Both the position numbers and the translations under genes were made by a program. Shown here one piece after another: positions 35,962 through 44,884 of a stretch of 64,000 nt of DNA. The DNA is from JAHEAO01 sp041633555 (lineage in GTDB: Bacteria; Pseudomonadota; Alphaproteobacteria; Rhodobacterales; Rhodobacteraceae): positions 21,618 to 85,617 of the forward strand of contig JBFKFZ010000008.1 in NCBI GenBank assembly GCA_041633555.1, read 5' to 3'. Numbering within the stretch: the stretch's first letter is position 1; the number at the start of each line of letters is the position of its first letter. Under the pieces are notes generated by a model that had not been told where the DNA came from, searched no databases, and saw only the letters and a list, made by a program, of their open reading frames with translations.

Positions 35962-37026
35962 ATGGCCGAAGTGACCATCCGCGATTTGCGCAAATCCTAT
36001 GGCGCGACCGAGGTCATCCACGGCCTCGATATTGACATCGCCGATGGCGAATTCGTGGTTCTGGTTGGCCCTTCCGGCTGTGGCAAGTCCACGCTCCTTC
36101 GGATGATCGCGGGACTTGAAGGCATCACCGCGGGAAAGATTTCGATCGGCGAGCGGGTCGTCAACAATCTGCCACCCGCTGAACGCGACATCGCGATGGT
36201 GTTCCAGAACTACGCCCTGTATCCGCACAAGACGGTCGCGGCCAACATGGCCTTCGCGCTTCGGATGAAGCGGATGGACAAGGCCGAGATCGAGGATCGC
36301 GTTACCCGCGCCGCGGAGGTGCTGGGCCTGACACCCTATCTTAACCGCTATCCGCGCGCGCTTTCCGGAGGACAGCGCCAGCGTGTCGCAATGGGCCGCG
36401 CCATCGTGCGCAACCCGCAAGTGTTTCTCTTCGACGAACCCTTGTCGAACCTTGACGCCAAGTTGCGCGTGCAGATGCGCACCGAAATCCGCGAGTTACA
36501 CCAGCGGCTCTCGACGACGACCGTGTACGTTACCCACGACCAGATCGAGGCGATGACCATGGCCGACCGCATCGTCGTGTTGCGCGACGGCTATGTCGAA
36601 CAGATCGGTTCGCCCCTTGAGGTCTACGATCGACCCGCCAACAAGTTCGTCGCCAGCTTCATCGGGTCGCCCGCGATGAACATGCTGGATACGGTCGTGC
36701 ACCGTAACGGCGCATCAACCTGGTCGGTAGTCGAGGGCGCCCGTTTCGACCTGCCCCACGGGTCCGAATTGAGGGATGGCCAAGAAGTTACGATTGGCAT
36801 CCGACCCGAGCACCTGACGCTGTCCGAAGACGGCATGAGCGGAAAGGTTCTGGTGATCGAACCGACGGGGTCCGAAATCCATGTCGTCGCGCGGATGGCA
36901 AGCAAGGACGTGACCGCGATCTTCCGGACCCGGCACCCGTTCAGGCCCGGCGATCCGATCAGCCTCGCTCCCGCGCCTGACCTGACCCACATATTCGACC
37001 GGGAGACCGGCAGAAGTCTGACCTGA
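35962..37026 (+). CDS. Sugar ABC transporter ATPase (MalK/UgpC type)
   Basis: A 354-residue ATPase with Walker A GPSGCGKST (36-44), the Q loop MVFQNYALYPHKTV, the signature LSGGQRQRVAMGRA (about 133-146) and Walker B VFLFDEPLSNLDA. A C-terminal regulatory TOBE domain (about 240-354) contains GIRPEHL. This is the MalK/UgpC architecture that serves CUT1 sugar importers. No other ATPase is present for the permeases at 31398-33425, so it is their likely partner although on the other strand. It leads an operon with the mutarotase and ribokinase-type genes. Confidence 0.92.
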   Translation: MAEVTIRDLRKSYGATEVIHGLDIDIADGEFVVLVGPSGCGKSTLLRMIAGLEGITAGKISIGERVVNNLPPAERDIAMVFQNYALYPHKTVAANMAFALRMKRMDKAEIEDRVTRAAEVLGLTPYLNRYPRALSGGQRQRVAMGRAIVRNPQVFLFDEPLSNLDAKLRVQMRTEIRELHQRLSTTTVYVTHDQIEAMTMADRIVVLRDGYVEQIGSPLEVYDRPANKFVASFIGSPAMNMLDTVVHRNGASTWSVVEGARFDLPHGSELRDGQEVTIGIRPEHLTLSEDGMSGKVLVIEPTGSEIHVVARMASKDVTAIFRTRHPFRPGDPISLAPAPDLTHIFDRETGRSLT

Positions 37027-37036
37027 GGAGGAACCG

Positions 37037-37489
37037 ATGCTCAAGGGAATTGATCCGCGTCTGAATGCAGACGTCCTTTACGTGCTCCGCTCGATGGGTC
37101 ACGGCGACCAGATCGTCATTGCCGACACCAACTTCCCGTCCGACAGCGTTGCGCAGGATACCGTCCATGGTGAGCTGCTGCGCATGGAGAATCTGACCGC
37201 GGCAGAGGCCACAGAGGCGGTGCTTTCAGTGATGCCGCTTGATACGTTTGTCGATGATTTTGCGGGTCGGATGCAGATCGTGGACGACCCCGAAACCATT
37301 CCTCCGGTTCAGGCCGAAGTGCAGAATGTCATTAACGCGGCCGAAGGTCGCGACAGACCGATGGTCGGCATCGAACGTTTCGATTTCTACGATGCCGCCC
37401 GTGATGCCTATGCCGTCATCCAGACTGGCGAGCGCCGTTTCTATGGCTGCTTCATCTTTCGCAAGGGCGTGATCCCGCCGGAGGAGTAA
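37037..37489 (+). CDS. RbsD/FucU family sugar mutarotase
   Basis: A 150-residue protein of the RbsD/FucU fold, which interconverts anomers of ribose or fucose. The catalytic His is in RSMGHGDQIVIAD; the family C-terminus has FYDAARDAYAVIQTGERRFYG. The FucU-like length and the ERRFYGCFIFRKG ending favour fucose-type over ribose-type, but that is a judgement from memory. GAGGAGG precedes the ATG by 6 bases. It is tightly placed (10 bases after the ATPase, 4 before the kinase) and would feed the correct anomer to the sugar kinases or dehydrogenase. Confidence 0.88.
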   Translation: MLKGIDPRLNADVLYVLRSMGHGDQIVIADTNFPSDSVAQDTVHGELLRMENLTAAEATEAVLSVMPLDTFVDDFAGRMQIVDDPETIPPVQAEVQNVINAAEGRDRPMVGIERFDFYDAARDAYAVIQTGERRFYGCFIFRKGVIPPEE

Positions 37490-37493
37490 CGCC

Positions 37494-38420
37494 ATGTCCG
37501 ACAATATCGTGATCCTTGGGGTATTTGTTGCCGATACCGCCTACCGTGCCGACCGCGCGCCCAGGATGGGGGAAACCATCATGGGCAACAGCTTTGCGCT
37601 CGGACCCGGCGGCAAGGGCAGCAATCAGGCGGTGGCTGCCGCCAGGGCTGGCGGCAATGTCCATTTCATTACAAAACTTGGCCGCGATCCCTTTGCAGAT
37701 ATGGCGCTGAAGACCTGGAAAGAGGCAGGTGTAACCTCGGTCGTCACCCAACATGAGGACAGTTATACCGGGGCCGCCTATATCTTCATCGAGGAAGCCA
37801 CGGGCAACAATGCGATCATCATCTGCCCTGGCATTGCCGGTACAATCTCGGTTGAGGATATCGAGGCGCGGGCCGACCTTATCGCGGGCGCGAAGGTCTT
37901 CGTCACCCAGTTGGAACAGCCGATGCCCGCCGCGTTTCGGGCGCTGGAGATTGCGCGGGCAGGCGGCGCGATCACCATCCTAAACCCGGCCCCAGCGGCG
38001 GAAATCGCCGATGAAGTTCTAGCCCTCTGCGACTACGCCACGCCAAACGAGACCGAGGCGGAAGAGCTGACGGGGATCAAGGTCAAGGGCGTCGAGGATG
38101 CGAAGAAGGCCGCCGAAAAGCTGCTCGAGCGCGGCGTAGGCACGGCGCTCATTACGCTGGGCGAGAACGGCGTTCTCTTTCACAGTCGCCACCGCACGGA
38201 ACATATTCCGGCCATCACGCCAGGGCTGGTCATTGAAACCACCGGTGCGGGCGACGCCTTCAACGGCGGCTTCGCGGCGGCTCTGGCCCAAGGCGCCGAT
38301 CCGATCGAGGCTGTCAGGTTCGGCTGCGCGACGGCCGGCATTTCGGTCACCCGACCCGGTACTGCGCCCTCGATGCCAAGCCTCGCCGAGATAGAGGCGC
38401 TTCTCGCTAGCAACAATTGA
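37494..38420 (+). CDS. Ribokinase-type PfkB family sugar kinase
   Basis: A 308-residue kinase with both PfkB signatures: GPGGKGSNQAVAAARAGG (about 35-52) and the C-terminal DTTGAGDAF-like block TTGAGDAFNGGFAAAL (about 247-262, Asp as catalytic base). NPAP and TPNETEAEELTG are also typical of ribokinase. The overall pattern is ribokinase. Its place beside a mutarotase and an ABC importer fits phosphorylation of an imported pentose or deoxyhexose derivative. GGAGGAG lies in the tail of the previous gene, so translation is coupled. Confidence 0.88.
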   Translation: MSDNIVILGVFVADTAYRADRAPRMGETIMGNSFALGPGGKGSNQAVAAARAGGNVHFITKLGRDPFADMALKTWKEAGVTSVVTQHEDSYTGAAYIFIEEATGNNAIIICPGIAGTISVEDIEARADLIAGAKVFVTQLEQPMPAAFRALEIARAGGAITILNPAPAAEIADEVLALCDYATPNETEAEELTGIKVKGVEDAKKAAEKLLERGVGTALITLGENGVLFHSRHRTEHIPAITPGLVIETTGAGDAFNGGFAAALAQGADPIEAVRFGCATAGISVTRPGTAPSMPSLAEIEALLASNN

Positions 38421-38492
38421 GCGCCTGCGCCGCAAGTTATGTCTCGTCAATTCGGTTCCCGAATGGCCTCAGAGTACTGCGGAGCAATACCT

Positions 38493-39452
38493 CTAGCCTG
38501 TAGCGATGATCTCGGATTGCCGCACGATCACTTCGGCCTGCTTGATCGAGGCGATATCGACCAGCCGTCCCTTGTAGACCGTGGCGCCGGCGCCTTCGGC
38601 CCTGGCCTTTTCCATCGCGGCAAGGATCTCGCGGGCCTCGCCGACCTGCGCCTCCGACGGCGTGAAAACCTCGTTCGCCAGTGCCACCTGTTTCGGGTGT
38701 ATCGCCCATTTTCCGACCATTCCCAAGGTGGCCGAGCGACGGGCCTGCGCAACAAATCCCTCATCATCCGAGAAATCCCCGAATGGACCATCGACTGGCA
38801 GCACGCCATGCGTCCGGCAGGCGGCGACGATGGCGGTCTGCGCCCAGTGCCAGGGATCGGACCAGTATTTCGCGCCTTCATGCTCCATGTAGTAGTTCTC
38901 CTGGGTGCCACCGATACCCGTGGTCTGCATGCCCATGGAGGCCGCGAAATCGGCCGCGCCGAGGCTCATCGCCTGCAGACGCGGGCTGGCTGCGGCAATC
39001 TCCTCGACATGGGCGATTCCGGCGGCACTCTCGATGATCACCTCGAAGGCGATCGGCTTCTTGCGCTCTTTTGCCTGCTCGATCGCCGTGACCAGCGCGT
39101 CAACGGCGTAAACATCTGCGGCACACCCGACTTTCGGGATCATGATCTGGTCGAGCCGGTCGCCGCTGAGTTCCAGCAGATCGACAACATCGCGGTACCA
39201 ATAAGGCGTATCGAGCCCGTTGATCCGAACGCTCAACCATTTCTTGCCCCAATCGACCGAACTGATCGCTTCGATGATGTTGGCCCGCGCGGCGGCCTTG
39301 TCATCCGGGGCGACGGAATCTTCCAGATCGAGGTTGATCACGTCTGCCGCACTCGCCGCCATTTTCTCGAAGATCGCGGGCCGCGAGCCGGGGCCGAACA
39401 ACTGGCAGCGGTTGGGGCGGGCAGGGGGCGAGGGCTGGATGCGGAAGGACAT
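38493..39452 (-). CDS. mcl1: L-malyl-CoA/beta-methylmalyl-CoA lyase
   Basis: A 319-residue CitE-like CoA-ester lyase with the features of Rhodobacter Mcl1: a start MSFRIQPSPPARPNRCQLFG, NLDLEDSVAPDDK (Mg-binding acidic residues, 40-52), VRINGLDTPYWYRDV, and the TQENYYMEHEGAKYW segment. Mcl1 cleaves beta-methylmalyl-CoA to glyoxylate plus propionyl-CoA, and makes or splits malyl-CoA, in the ethylmalonyl-CoA pathway. The start at 39452 has CCGGAG upstream. A frame extending 141 bases further lacks family sequence. phaA and phaB in this window supply the acetoacetyl-CoA and 3-hydroxybutyryl-CoA that enter that pathway. Confidence 0.92.
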   Translation of the reverse strand: MSFRIQPSPPARPNRCQLFGPGSRPAIFEKMAASAADVINLDLEDSVAPDDKAAARANIIEAISSVDWGKKWLSVRINGLDTPYWYRDVVDLLELSGDRLDQIMIPKVGCAADVYAVDALVTAIEQAKERKKPIAFEVIIESAAGIAHVEEIAAASPRLQAMSLGAADFAASMGMQTTGIGGTQENYYMEHEGAKYWSDPWHWAQTAIVAACRTHGVLPVDGPFGDFSDDEGFVAQARRSATLGMVGKWAIHPKQVALANEVFTPSEAQVGEAREILAAMEKARAEGAGATVYKGRLVDIASIKQAEVIVRQSEIIATG

Positions 39453-39650
39453 GGATACTCCGGGTAACGATGTTGCGATTTTCTCGGCGGAACGGCTATT
39501 AAATTGCGCGCTGCCGCGCAAGACTATTCTGCACTGCAGCAACCACGCAGCCTTACAGGTGCCGGTCACTGTCTGGTCAGGGGCCTTTGACAAACCGGTT
39601 CGCGGGTGTCCGTTTCAATGACCGCCCGCAGGGCACCTTTGCGTTCGCAT

Positions 39651-39685
39651 GAAGAGACCCCACCCGTTCCCGGGCGGGGTCTTCA
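39651..39685 (-). terminator. Intrinsic terminator downstream of gabD
   Basis: On the minus strand GACCCCGCCCG and CGGGTGGGGTC pair (one G-T) around GGAA, followed by TCTTCATGCG. It begins about 35 bases after the gabD stop. Confidence 0.65.
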
Positions 39686-39715
39686 TCGGAGACGCTGCTA
39701 TAGGATTCTTCCGCG

Positions 39716-41194
39716 TTAGACAGAGATGCAGAGATATTTCATCTCCATAAACTCGTCCATTCCGTGTCGCGAGCCCTCGCGGCCCAGCCCAGACTGCTTG
39801 ACCCCGCCAAAGGGCGCAACCTCGGTCGAGATCAGGCCGGTATTGATCCCGACCATACCATACTCCAGCGCCTCGGCGACGCGCGTCACCCGGCTCAGGT
39901 CGCGGGCATAGAAATAGGCGGCCAGACCGAAGATCGTGTCGTTGGCCATCGCGATGACCTCGTCGACTGTGTCGAACTTGAACAGCGGGGCCAGCGGACC
40001 GAAGGTCTCTTCCTTGGAGAAGAGCATGTCCTGCGTCGCGCCGGTGATGATTGTCGGCTCGAAGAAGGTGCCGCCTTTTTCATGGGGTTTGCCCCCGGCT
40101 AGCACCGTACCGCCTTTCTTCTTGGCGTCGGCGATATGTTCCTCGATCTTCTCAACGGCTGATTTGTTGATCAGTGGCCCGAGTTGAGAGCCACCTTCAA
40201 GCCCGTCCCCGACCTTCATCTTGTCTACGGCGGCCTTGAGCTTTTCGGCAAAGGCATCGTAGACGCCGGCCTGAACATAGATCCGGTTGGCGCAGACGCA
40301 GGTCTGGCCATTATTGCGGTATTTGCTGATCATCGCGCCTTCGACCGCGGCGTCGAGATCGGCGTCGTCAAAAACGATGAAGGGTGCATTGCCGCCAAGC
40401 TCCATCGAGCATTTCATCACCTGGTCGGCGGCCTGCTTCAGGAGGATGCGACCCACTTCGGTGGAGCCGGTGAAGGTCAGCTTACGCACTGCGGGGTTCT
40501 CGCAGAATTCCTTGCCGATCTCGGACGAACGAGACGACGGGATGATCGACAGAACACCCTTTGGAATGCCTGCTCGATCCGCCAGAACGCCCAATGCCAG
40601 AGCCGACAAGGGCGTCTCTGCCGCTGGACGCGCGACGAAGGCGCAGCCCGCCGCAAGCGCCGGCCCGGCCTTGCGCGTGATCATTGCATTGGGGAAATTC
40701 CACGGCGTGATCGAGGCGGCGACGCCGATCGGCTGGCTGATCACCGTGATCCGTTTGTCGCGCTGATGGCCGGGAATGGTCTCGCCGTAGACCCGTTTGG
40801 CCTCTTCGGCAAACCACTCGATGAACGACGCGCCATAGAGCACTTCGCCCTTCGCCTCGGCCTGCGGCTTGCCCTGTTCGGCAGTCAGGATCGTTCCCAA
40901 GTCATCGGCATGCTCGACCATCAACTCGTACCATTTGCGCAGGACGGCGGCGCGTTCCTTGCCGGTCCAGGCAGCCCAGTCTTTCTGTGCCTTTTCGGCC
41001 GCCGCGATCGCGCGCGCGCATTCCTTGCGCCCCAGGTCGGCGACGGATGCAATCACGTCGCCGCGGGCCGGGTTGGAAACACCGAAAGTCTTGCCGTCAT
41101 CGGCATCGACCCACTCGCCCGCGACATAGGCCTTGGTCGCCAGCAGGTCCGGGTCCTTGAGCAGGCTGGAAAGATTTGTCTGGGAATCAAGCAT
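39716..41194 (-). CDS. gabD: Succinate-semialdehyde dehydrogenase (NAD(P)+)
   Basis: A 492-residue aldehyde dehydrogenase. Catalytic Cys lies in NNGQTCVCANRIYV (about 290-303) and the Glu in MELGGNAPFIVFDDADLD. The nucleotide region is FTGSTEVGRILLKQAA. Two Cys in the active-site loop (CVC) and the general pattern match GabD, which oxidises succinate semialdehyde from GABA or other routes to succinate. A related role on glutarate semialdehyde is possible. GAGGTGACCC precedes the ATG. It is monocistronic, ended by a good terminator. Confidence 0.92.
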   Translation of the reverse strand: MLDSQTNLSSLLKDPDLLATKAYVAGEWVDADDGKTFGVSNPARGDVIASVADLGRKECARAIAAAEKAQKDWAAWTGKERAAVLRKWYELMVEHADDLGTILTAEQGKPQAEAKGEVLYGASFIEWFAEEAKRVYGETIPGHQRDKRITVISQPIGVAASITPWNFPNAMITRKAGPALAAGCAFVARPAAETPLSALALGVLADRAGIPKGVLSIIPSSRSSEIGKEFCENPAVRKLTFTGSTEVGRILLKQAADQVMKCSMELGGNAPFIVFDDADLDAAVEGAMISKYRNNGQTCVCANRIYVQAGVYDAFAEKLKAAVDKMKVGDGLEGGSQLGPLINKSAVEKIEEHIADAKKKGGTVLAGGKPHEKGGTFFEPTIITGATQDMLFSKEETFGPLAPLFKFDTVDEVIAMANDTIFGLAAYFYARDLSRVTRVAEALEYGMVGINTGLISTEVAPFGGVKQSGLGREGSRHGMDEFMEMKYLCISV

Positions 41195-41281
41195 GGGTCA
41201 CCTCTGTTTAGAATATTTAACGCCAGATCATAGGCGCGGGGTGTTTGTCCAGATATATAGGGCAAAATCGGAGCGTTTGAA

Positions 41282-42085
41282 ATGAACCCGGACACTGCAT
41301 ACGAGAATGCAAGCTTCATTCCGGGTGGCGCCAGCTACCCGGAACGCTGGCAGAACGAAGCCCGCACATGGCGAGAGCTCGCGAACCTTGCCGGTCGCGC
41401 ACGGTTGAACATTCCCTATGGCCGTGGAAAACGGCAGCGGCTGGATCTTTTTCTGCCCGCGGGCCGACCGTCAGGCCTCGTCATCTTCGTGCATGGCGGT
41501 TACTGGATCCGGTTCGATCGCCGCTTCTGGTCGCATCTTTCCGCAGGCGCTACTGGCAGGGGCTGGGCCATGGCGCTGCCCTCTTATCCGCTCGCCCCCA
41601 ACGCGCGCATTGCCAGCATTACCTCCGAGATCGCAGCGGCCGTCACGCATGCCGCAGGCTTGGTGCCCGGTCCGGTCGTGCTGGCCGGCCATTCAGCAGG
41701 AGGACATCTTTCGGCCCGTATGGCCTGCCGAGATATCGCCCTGCCAGAGAGGGTCATGCGGCGCATCCGCCATCTTGTGCCGATCTCTCCGCTTTCTGAT
41801 CTGCGGCCGTTGCTACAGACCAGCATGAATGCCGATCTCCGCCTTGACGCACCAGAGGCCGAAGCAGAAAGCCCGATTCTGCGAAAGGGCCTTCACGACA
41901 TCGCGGTCACCGTCTGGGTCGGTTCGGAGGAACGACCCGCCTTTCTCGACCAGGCCCGCTGGCTTGCCGAAGCCTGGCCGATGGCCGGTCTCCGCGTGGA
42001 TCCTGGGCGGCACCACTTTGATGTGCTTGACGGTCTCCGTGATCCTGACAGTCCGCTGATGAAGGCACTTCTTGACGGGTTATAG
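41282..42085 (+). CDS. Alpha/beta hydrolase, arylformamidase-like
   Basis: A 267-residue cytoplasmic hydrolase. The oxyanion motif HGGYWIRFDRRFW (near 78-90) and nucleophile GHSAGGHLSARM (Ser near 139) are intact, with a late His in GRHHFDVLDGL as the catalytic acid-base partner. This HGGYW plus GHSAGGHL combination is typical of bacterial kynurenine formamidase-like esterases, but no other tryptophan-catabolism genes are nearby, so the substrate is unknown. The 3' end overlaps the convergent P1 peptidase gene by six bases. Confidence 0.82.
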   Translation: MNPDTAYENASFIPGGASYPERWQNEARTWRELANLAGRARLNIPYGRGKRQRLDLFLPAGRPSGLVIFVHGGYWIRFDRRFWSHLSAGATGRGWAMALPSYPLAPNARIASITSEIAAAVTHAAGLVPGPVVLAGHSAGGHLSARMACRDIALPERVMRRIRHLVPISPLSDLRPLLQTSMNADLRLDAPEAEAESPILRKGLHDIAVTVWVGSEERPAFLDQARWLAEAWPMAGLRVDPGRHHFDVLDGLRDPDSPLMKALLDGL

Positions 42086-43063
42086 ATCGCGCCAGCAGGG
42101 CACTCTATCACCAGCCGCCGGGCTTGCAGAATAGACCCCGCGCGCAATGGCCCGCGCAAGACAGATCGATGCAGCATGGCCGATGATCAGGGCTTCGGCT
42201 GCGTCGGAAAGAGGCCGGTCACAGGTCGACGCGGCAAAGACCAGATCGCCATCCATCGGCGTATGACTGGGGACCAGCGCCCGAGCCATCCCGTCATGCG
42301 CGGCAATCGCCATCCGCTTGGCTTCAGCCTGAGTCAGCGCAGCATCCGTCGCAACGATCGCGATAGTCGTGCTCCGGGCTGGGCCATGCTTGGTCACGGG
42401 TGGCGTGCCGGGATCGTGATTGGACGCCAGACCCAGTCCGCCGAATTCCTCGCCGAACTCGAACGGGGCCGCCCAGAAATGCATGCCGCCCGGCACGATG
42501 GCCGAGCCAAGGGCGTTTACCGCGACCAGCGCGCCGACCCTCGCCCCCGATGGCAGCAGGAGGGAGGCCGACCCCAGCCCGCCCTTGCAAGTCGCTGTAG
42601 TCGCCCCGGTGCCAGCGCCTACTGAGCCAAGATCGAAATCCGCGCCAGCCATGCTCAATGCCTGCGCGCCCAATGCCGGATAGGGGTTCACAGTCCAGTC
42701 CTTTGCGCCGCCATTCAGAAGATCGAACAAGATCGCCGCCGGTACGATCGGCACGCGCTGCCCGCCGACATCAAAGCCTTGTCCCTCCCTCCTCAGGGCG
42801 TCGGCGACCCCTGACGCCGCTGAAAGGCCAAGGGCAGAGCCTCCTGAAAGCACCAGTGCGTCCACGTCTTGCACGAGGTTTTCCGGGGCCAGCAAGTCGG
42901 TCTCTCGGGTCCCTGGCGCGCCACCCATGACCTGAACGGCAGCCACAAAAGGACGCGATGCGGTAAGCACTGTGACCCCCGACTTGACCCTTTCATCCTG
43001 AGCATTGCCGACCATCAACCCCTTCACATCGGTGATCAGATTGCGCGGGCCGGGCCGCATCAT
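42080..43063 (-). CDS. P1 (S58) family peptidase, DmpA-like
   Basis: A 327-residue N-terminal nucleophile protein of the DmpA/L-aminopeptidase D-esterase family. Typical blocks are SGGSALGLSAASGVADALRR, GGAKDWTVNPYPALGAQAL, ATTATCKGGLGSAS and VGALVAVNALGSA. The probable self-cleavage and nucleophile site is in PARSTTIAIVATDA (Ser/Thr). These enzymes process themselves into two chains and release N-terminal or D-amino acids. GAGAGGAATCC precedes the ATG. It overlaps the convergent hydrolase gene at the 3' end and lies upstream of nothing coupled. Confidence 0.87.
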   Translation of the reverse strand: MMRPGPRNLITDVKGLMVGNAQDERVKSGVTVLTASRPFVAAVQVMGGAPGTRETDLLAPENLVQDVDALVLSGGSALGLSAASGVADALRREGQGFDVGGQRVPIVPAAILFDLLNGGAKDWTVNPYPALGAQALSMAGADFDLGSVGAGTGATTATCKGGLGSASLLLPSGARVGALVAVNALGSAIVPGGMHFWAAPFEFGEEFGGLGLASNHDPGTPPVTKHGPARSTTIAIVATDAALTQAEAKRMAIAAHDGMARALVPSHTPMDGDLVFAASTCDRPLSDAAEALIIGHAASICLARAIARGVYSASPAAGDRVPCWRDL

Positions 43064-43126
43064 GTCGGATTCCTCTCATCACTTCCAATGTTCCGAGCTT
43101 GCTCTGCACCCGACCGCATGTCGCGC

Positions 43127-43867
43127 TCAGATACAACGCCCGCCATCCACTTCCAGCGCCACCCCGGTGACCATGCTCGCCTCGTCCGAACAAAGGTAGA
43201 GCGCTGCATTTGCCAGATCGTCCGGTGTTGAGAACCGCCCGAGCGGGATCGTTGACAGAAACTTCGCGCGGCGCTCCGGCGTGTCCTCACCCAGGAATGA
43301 CGGCAGTAACGGCGTCTCGCCCGCGACCGGGCAGAGAGCGTTCACCCGCACGCCGTGAGGTGCCAGTTCCACAGCCATCGTCTTGGTTGCCGTGATCATC
43401 CAGCCCTTCGAGGCATTGTACCAGTTCAGCCCCGGACGTGGCGACAGCCCGGCGGTCGAGGCGATGTTCAGGATCGCCCCCGCCCCGTTTGTCTTCATAT
43501 GCGGGACCAGATGCCGCGCGGTCAGATAGACCGATTTGGTGTTGACCGCCAAAACCCGGTCGAATTCGCCCTCTGGAACTTCCTCCATCGGCATTGGCAG
43601 ATGGGTGATCCCAGCATTATTGACTAGGATGTCCAGCCTTCCGAAGGTGTCGAGTGCGGCATGAGCCATCATCCCGACACTGCCACCCTGACCGACATCT
43701 ACCTCGAAGGCGATGCCGTGTATCTCCTCTGCAATCGCTTGTGCGGCGTCCATGTTGATGTCTGCCACCATGACCCGCGCGCCTTCGGCGGCGAAGCGGC
43801 GGCAGATACCGGCGCCAAAACCAGAGCCACCGCCTGTCACGATCGCCGTCATAGCCTCCAGCCGCAT
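43127..43867 (-). CDS. Short-chain dehydrogenase/reductase (SDR)
   Basis: A 246-residue classical SDR: TGGGSGFGAGI (about 10-20), NNAG (about 85-88), catalytic Ser in IASTAG and YNASKG (Tyr and Lys). It prefers NAD(H) by the acidic residue ADIN at the end of beta-2. The substrate is unknown; 3-oxoacyl reductase-like and sugar/alcohol dehydrogenases look alike at this level. The start MRLEAMTAIVTGG at 43867 has GGGGGAGAG upstream; the frame is open 153 bases further but without family sequence. It is 63 bases before the P1 peptidase gene on the same strand and possibly co-transcribed with it. Confidence 0.85.
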   Translation of the reverse strand: MRLEAMTAIVTGGGSGFGAGICRRFAAEGARVMVADINMDAAQAIAEEIHGIAFEVDVGQGGSVGMMAHAALDTFGRLDILVNNAGITHLPMPMEEVPEGEFDRVLAVNTKSVYLTARHLVPHMKTNGAGAILNIASTAGLSPRPGLNWYNASKGWMITATKTMAVELAPHGVRVNALCPVAGETPLLPSFLGEDTPERRAKFLSTIPLGRFSTPDDLANAALYLCSDEASMVTGVALEVDGGRCI

Positions 43868-44106
43868 CAACTCTCCCCCATTCTGGCGCCTGCCTGAGGA
43901 TACTGTTTCACGAATCGCTTTGCCCGGCAAAAAAAACTCGTTCTCGGGCGAGGGTACGGCGCGCTTGCTTTTGCCGGAGAATTGCGTCGCAATCATATCA
44001 ACGGCCGACAGGATCGGCATCGCTCATCTCCCCAAAATCGGCGCCGAACTGCGACCTGCTTTTGCTCGCGGAACAATCGGGCTGATCTAGCCGAAAGGAC
44101 ACTTGC

Positions 44107-44648
44107 ATGAATGCACTTCCCAGGAAGGCAGAGGAATTTGCCCGTCAGAGACATGTCGGCCAGCCCCGCAAGGGAGCCGCGGATGAGCCCTGTTCTTGTC
44201 ATCTCGAAGAGGTGGCCGGTTTCGTTACCCGCCCGGCGGGGACGCCTAGGTCATCGCCGCCGCCTGGCTGCATGACACGATCGGGGATTGCCCGCCAACT
44301 TCACTTTCGGAAATGAGCGGGTTGTTTGGGTCCGAGGATGCGAACCTTGTTGCCGAACTGACCGACGACAGGAGCCTGCTCGAGGCGGAGCGCAAGCGGC
44401 GCCAGATCGAGCGGCCCCCGAAGAAATCGCATGCGGCGGTTCTTATCAAGCTCGGCAACAAGATCTCGAACCTCGCGGCAGTTGCTGGTTCAACGCCGTC
44501 GAGCTGGGATCTCGATCGCTGCCTCGCCTACCTCGACTGGGCTGAAACGATTGTGGAGAATCTGCCCCCGTGCCACCCCGCGGCTCTGGCCGAGTTTCGG
44601 ACCACATTGGCGCGAAGCCACAACGTCCTGTCTGACCGGGCGAAGTGA
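44107..44648 (+). pseudogene. HD-domain phosphohydrolase gene, frameshifted and with an in-frame stop
   Basis: The N-terminal part reads MNALPRKAEEFARQRHVGQP, then HLEEVAGFVTR (the first HD His) from 44107, with AAAGGAC upstream. Near 44225-44240 the homology shifts frame to GGDA-stop-VIAAAWLHDTIGDCPPTSLSEMSGLF, where a TAG (about 44250) interrupts it. It then continues NLVAELTDDRSL and AAVLIKLGNKISNL to 44648. The order His, LHDTI (His-Asp), and late Lys/Asn-rich helix fits (p)ppGpp-hydrolase-like HD_4 proteins of about 180 residues. The usual LHDxxED has Gly for Glu, and the final KLGDKISN has Asn for Asp, a missing metal ligand. It is therefore probably dead. Confidence 0.78.
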
Positions 44649-44884
44649 AGACGTTCAAATGCGTGTGCAGGCAGTCTGCTATTGACCGGTAATCGCCCGG
44701 GAAGGGGTCGGGATTCAACCTCGTCCGGGACTGCAAATTCAGCGTGACTTGTTCGGCGTTTTCGCTAGATTGCCGTCCGAGTCGCGGCGATGGCGTCGTT
44801 CGCATAGATGGCTCTCTTCGTCCTGAACGCCGGGTTCTTCCAGGGTCCGGGCCGCGCTCCGACCCGTATCAAGGGGTCGTGACA

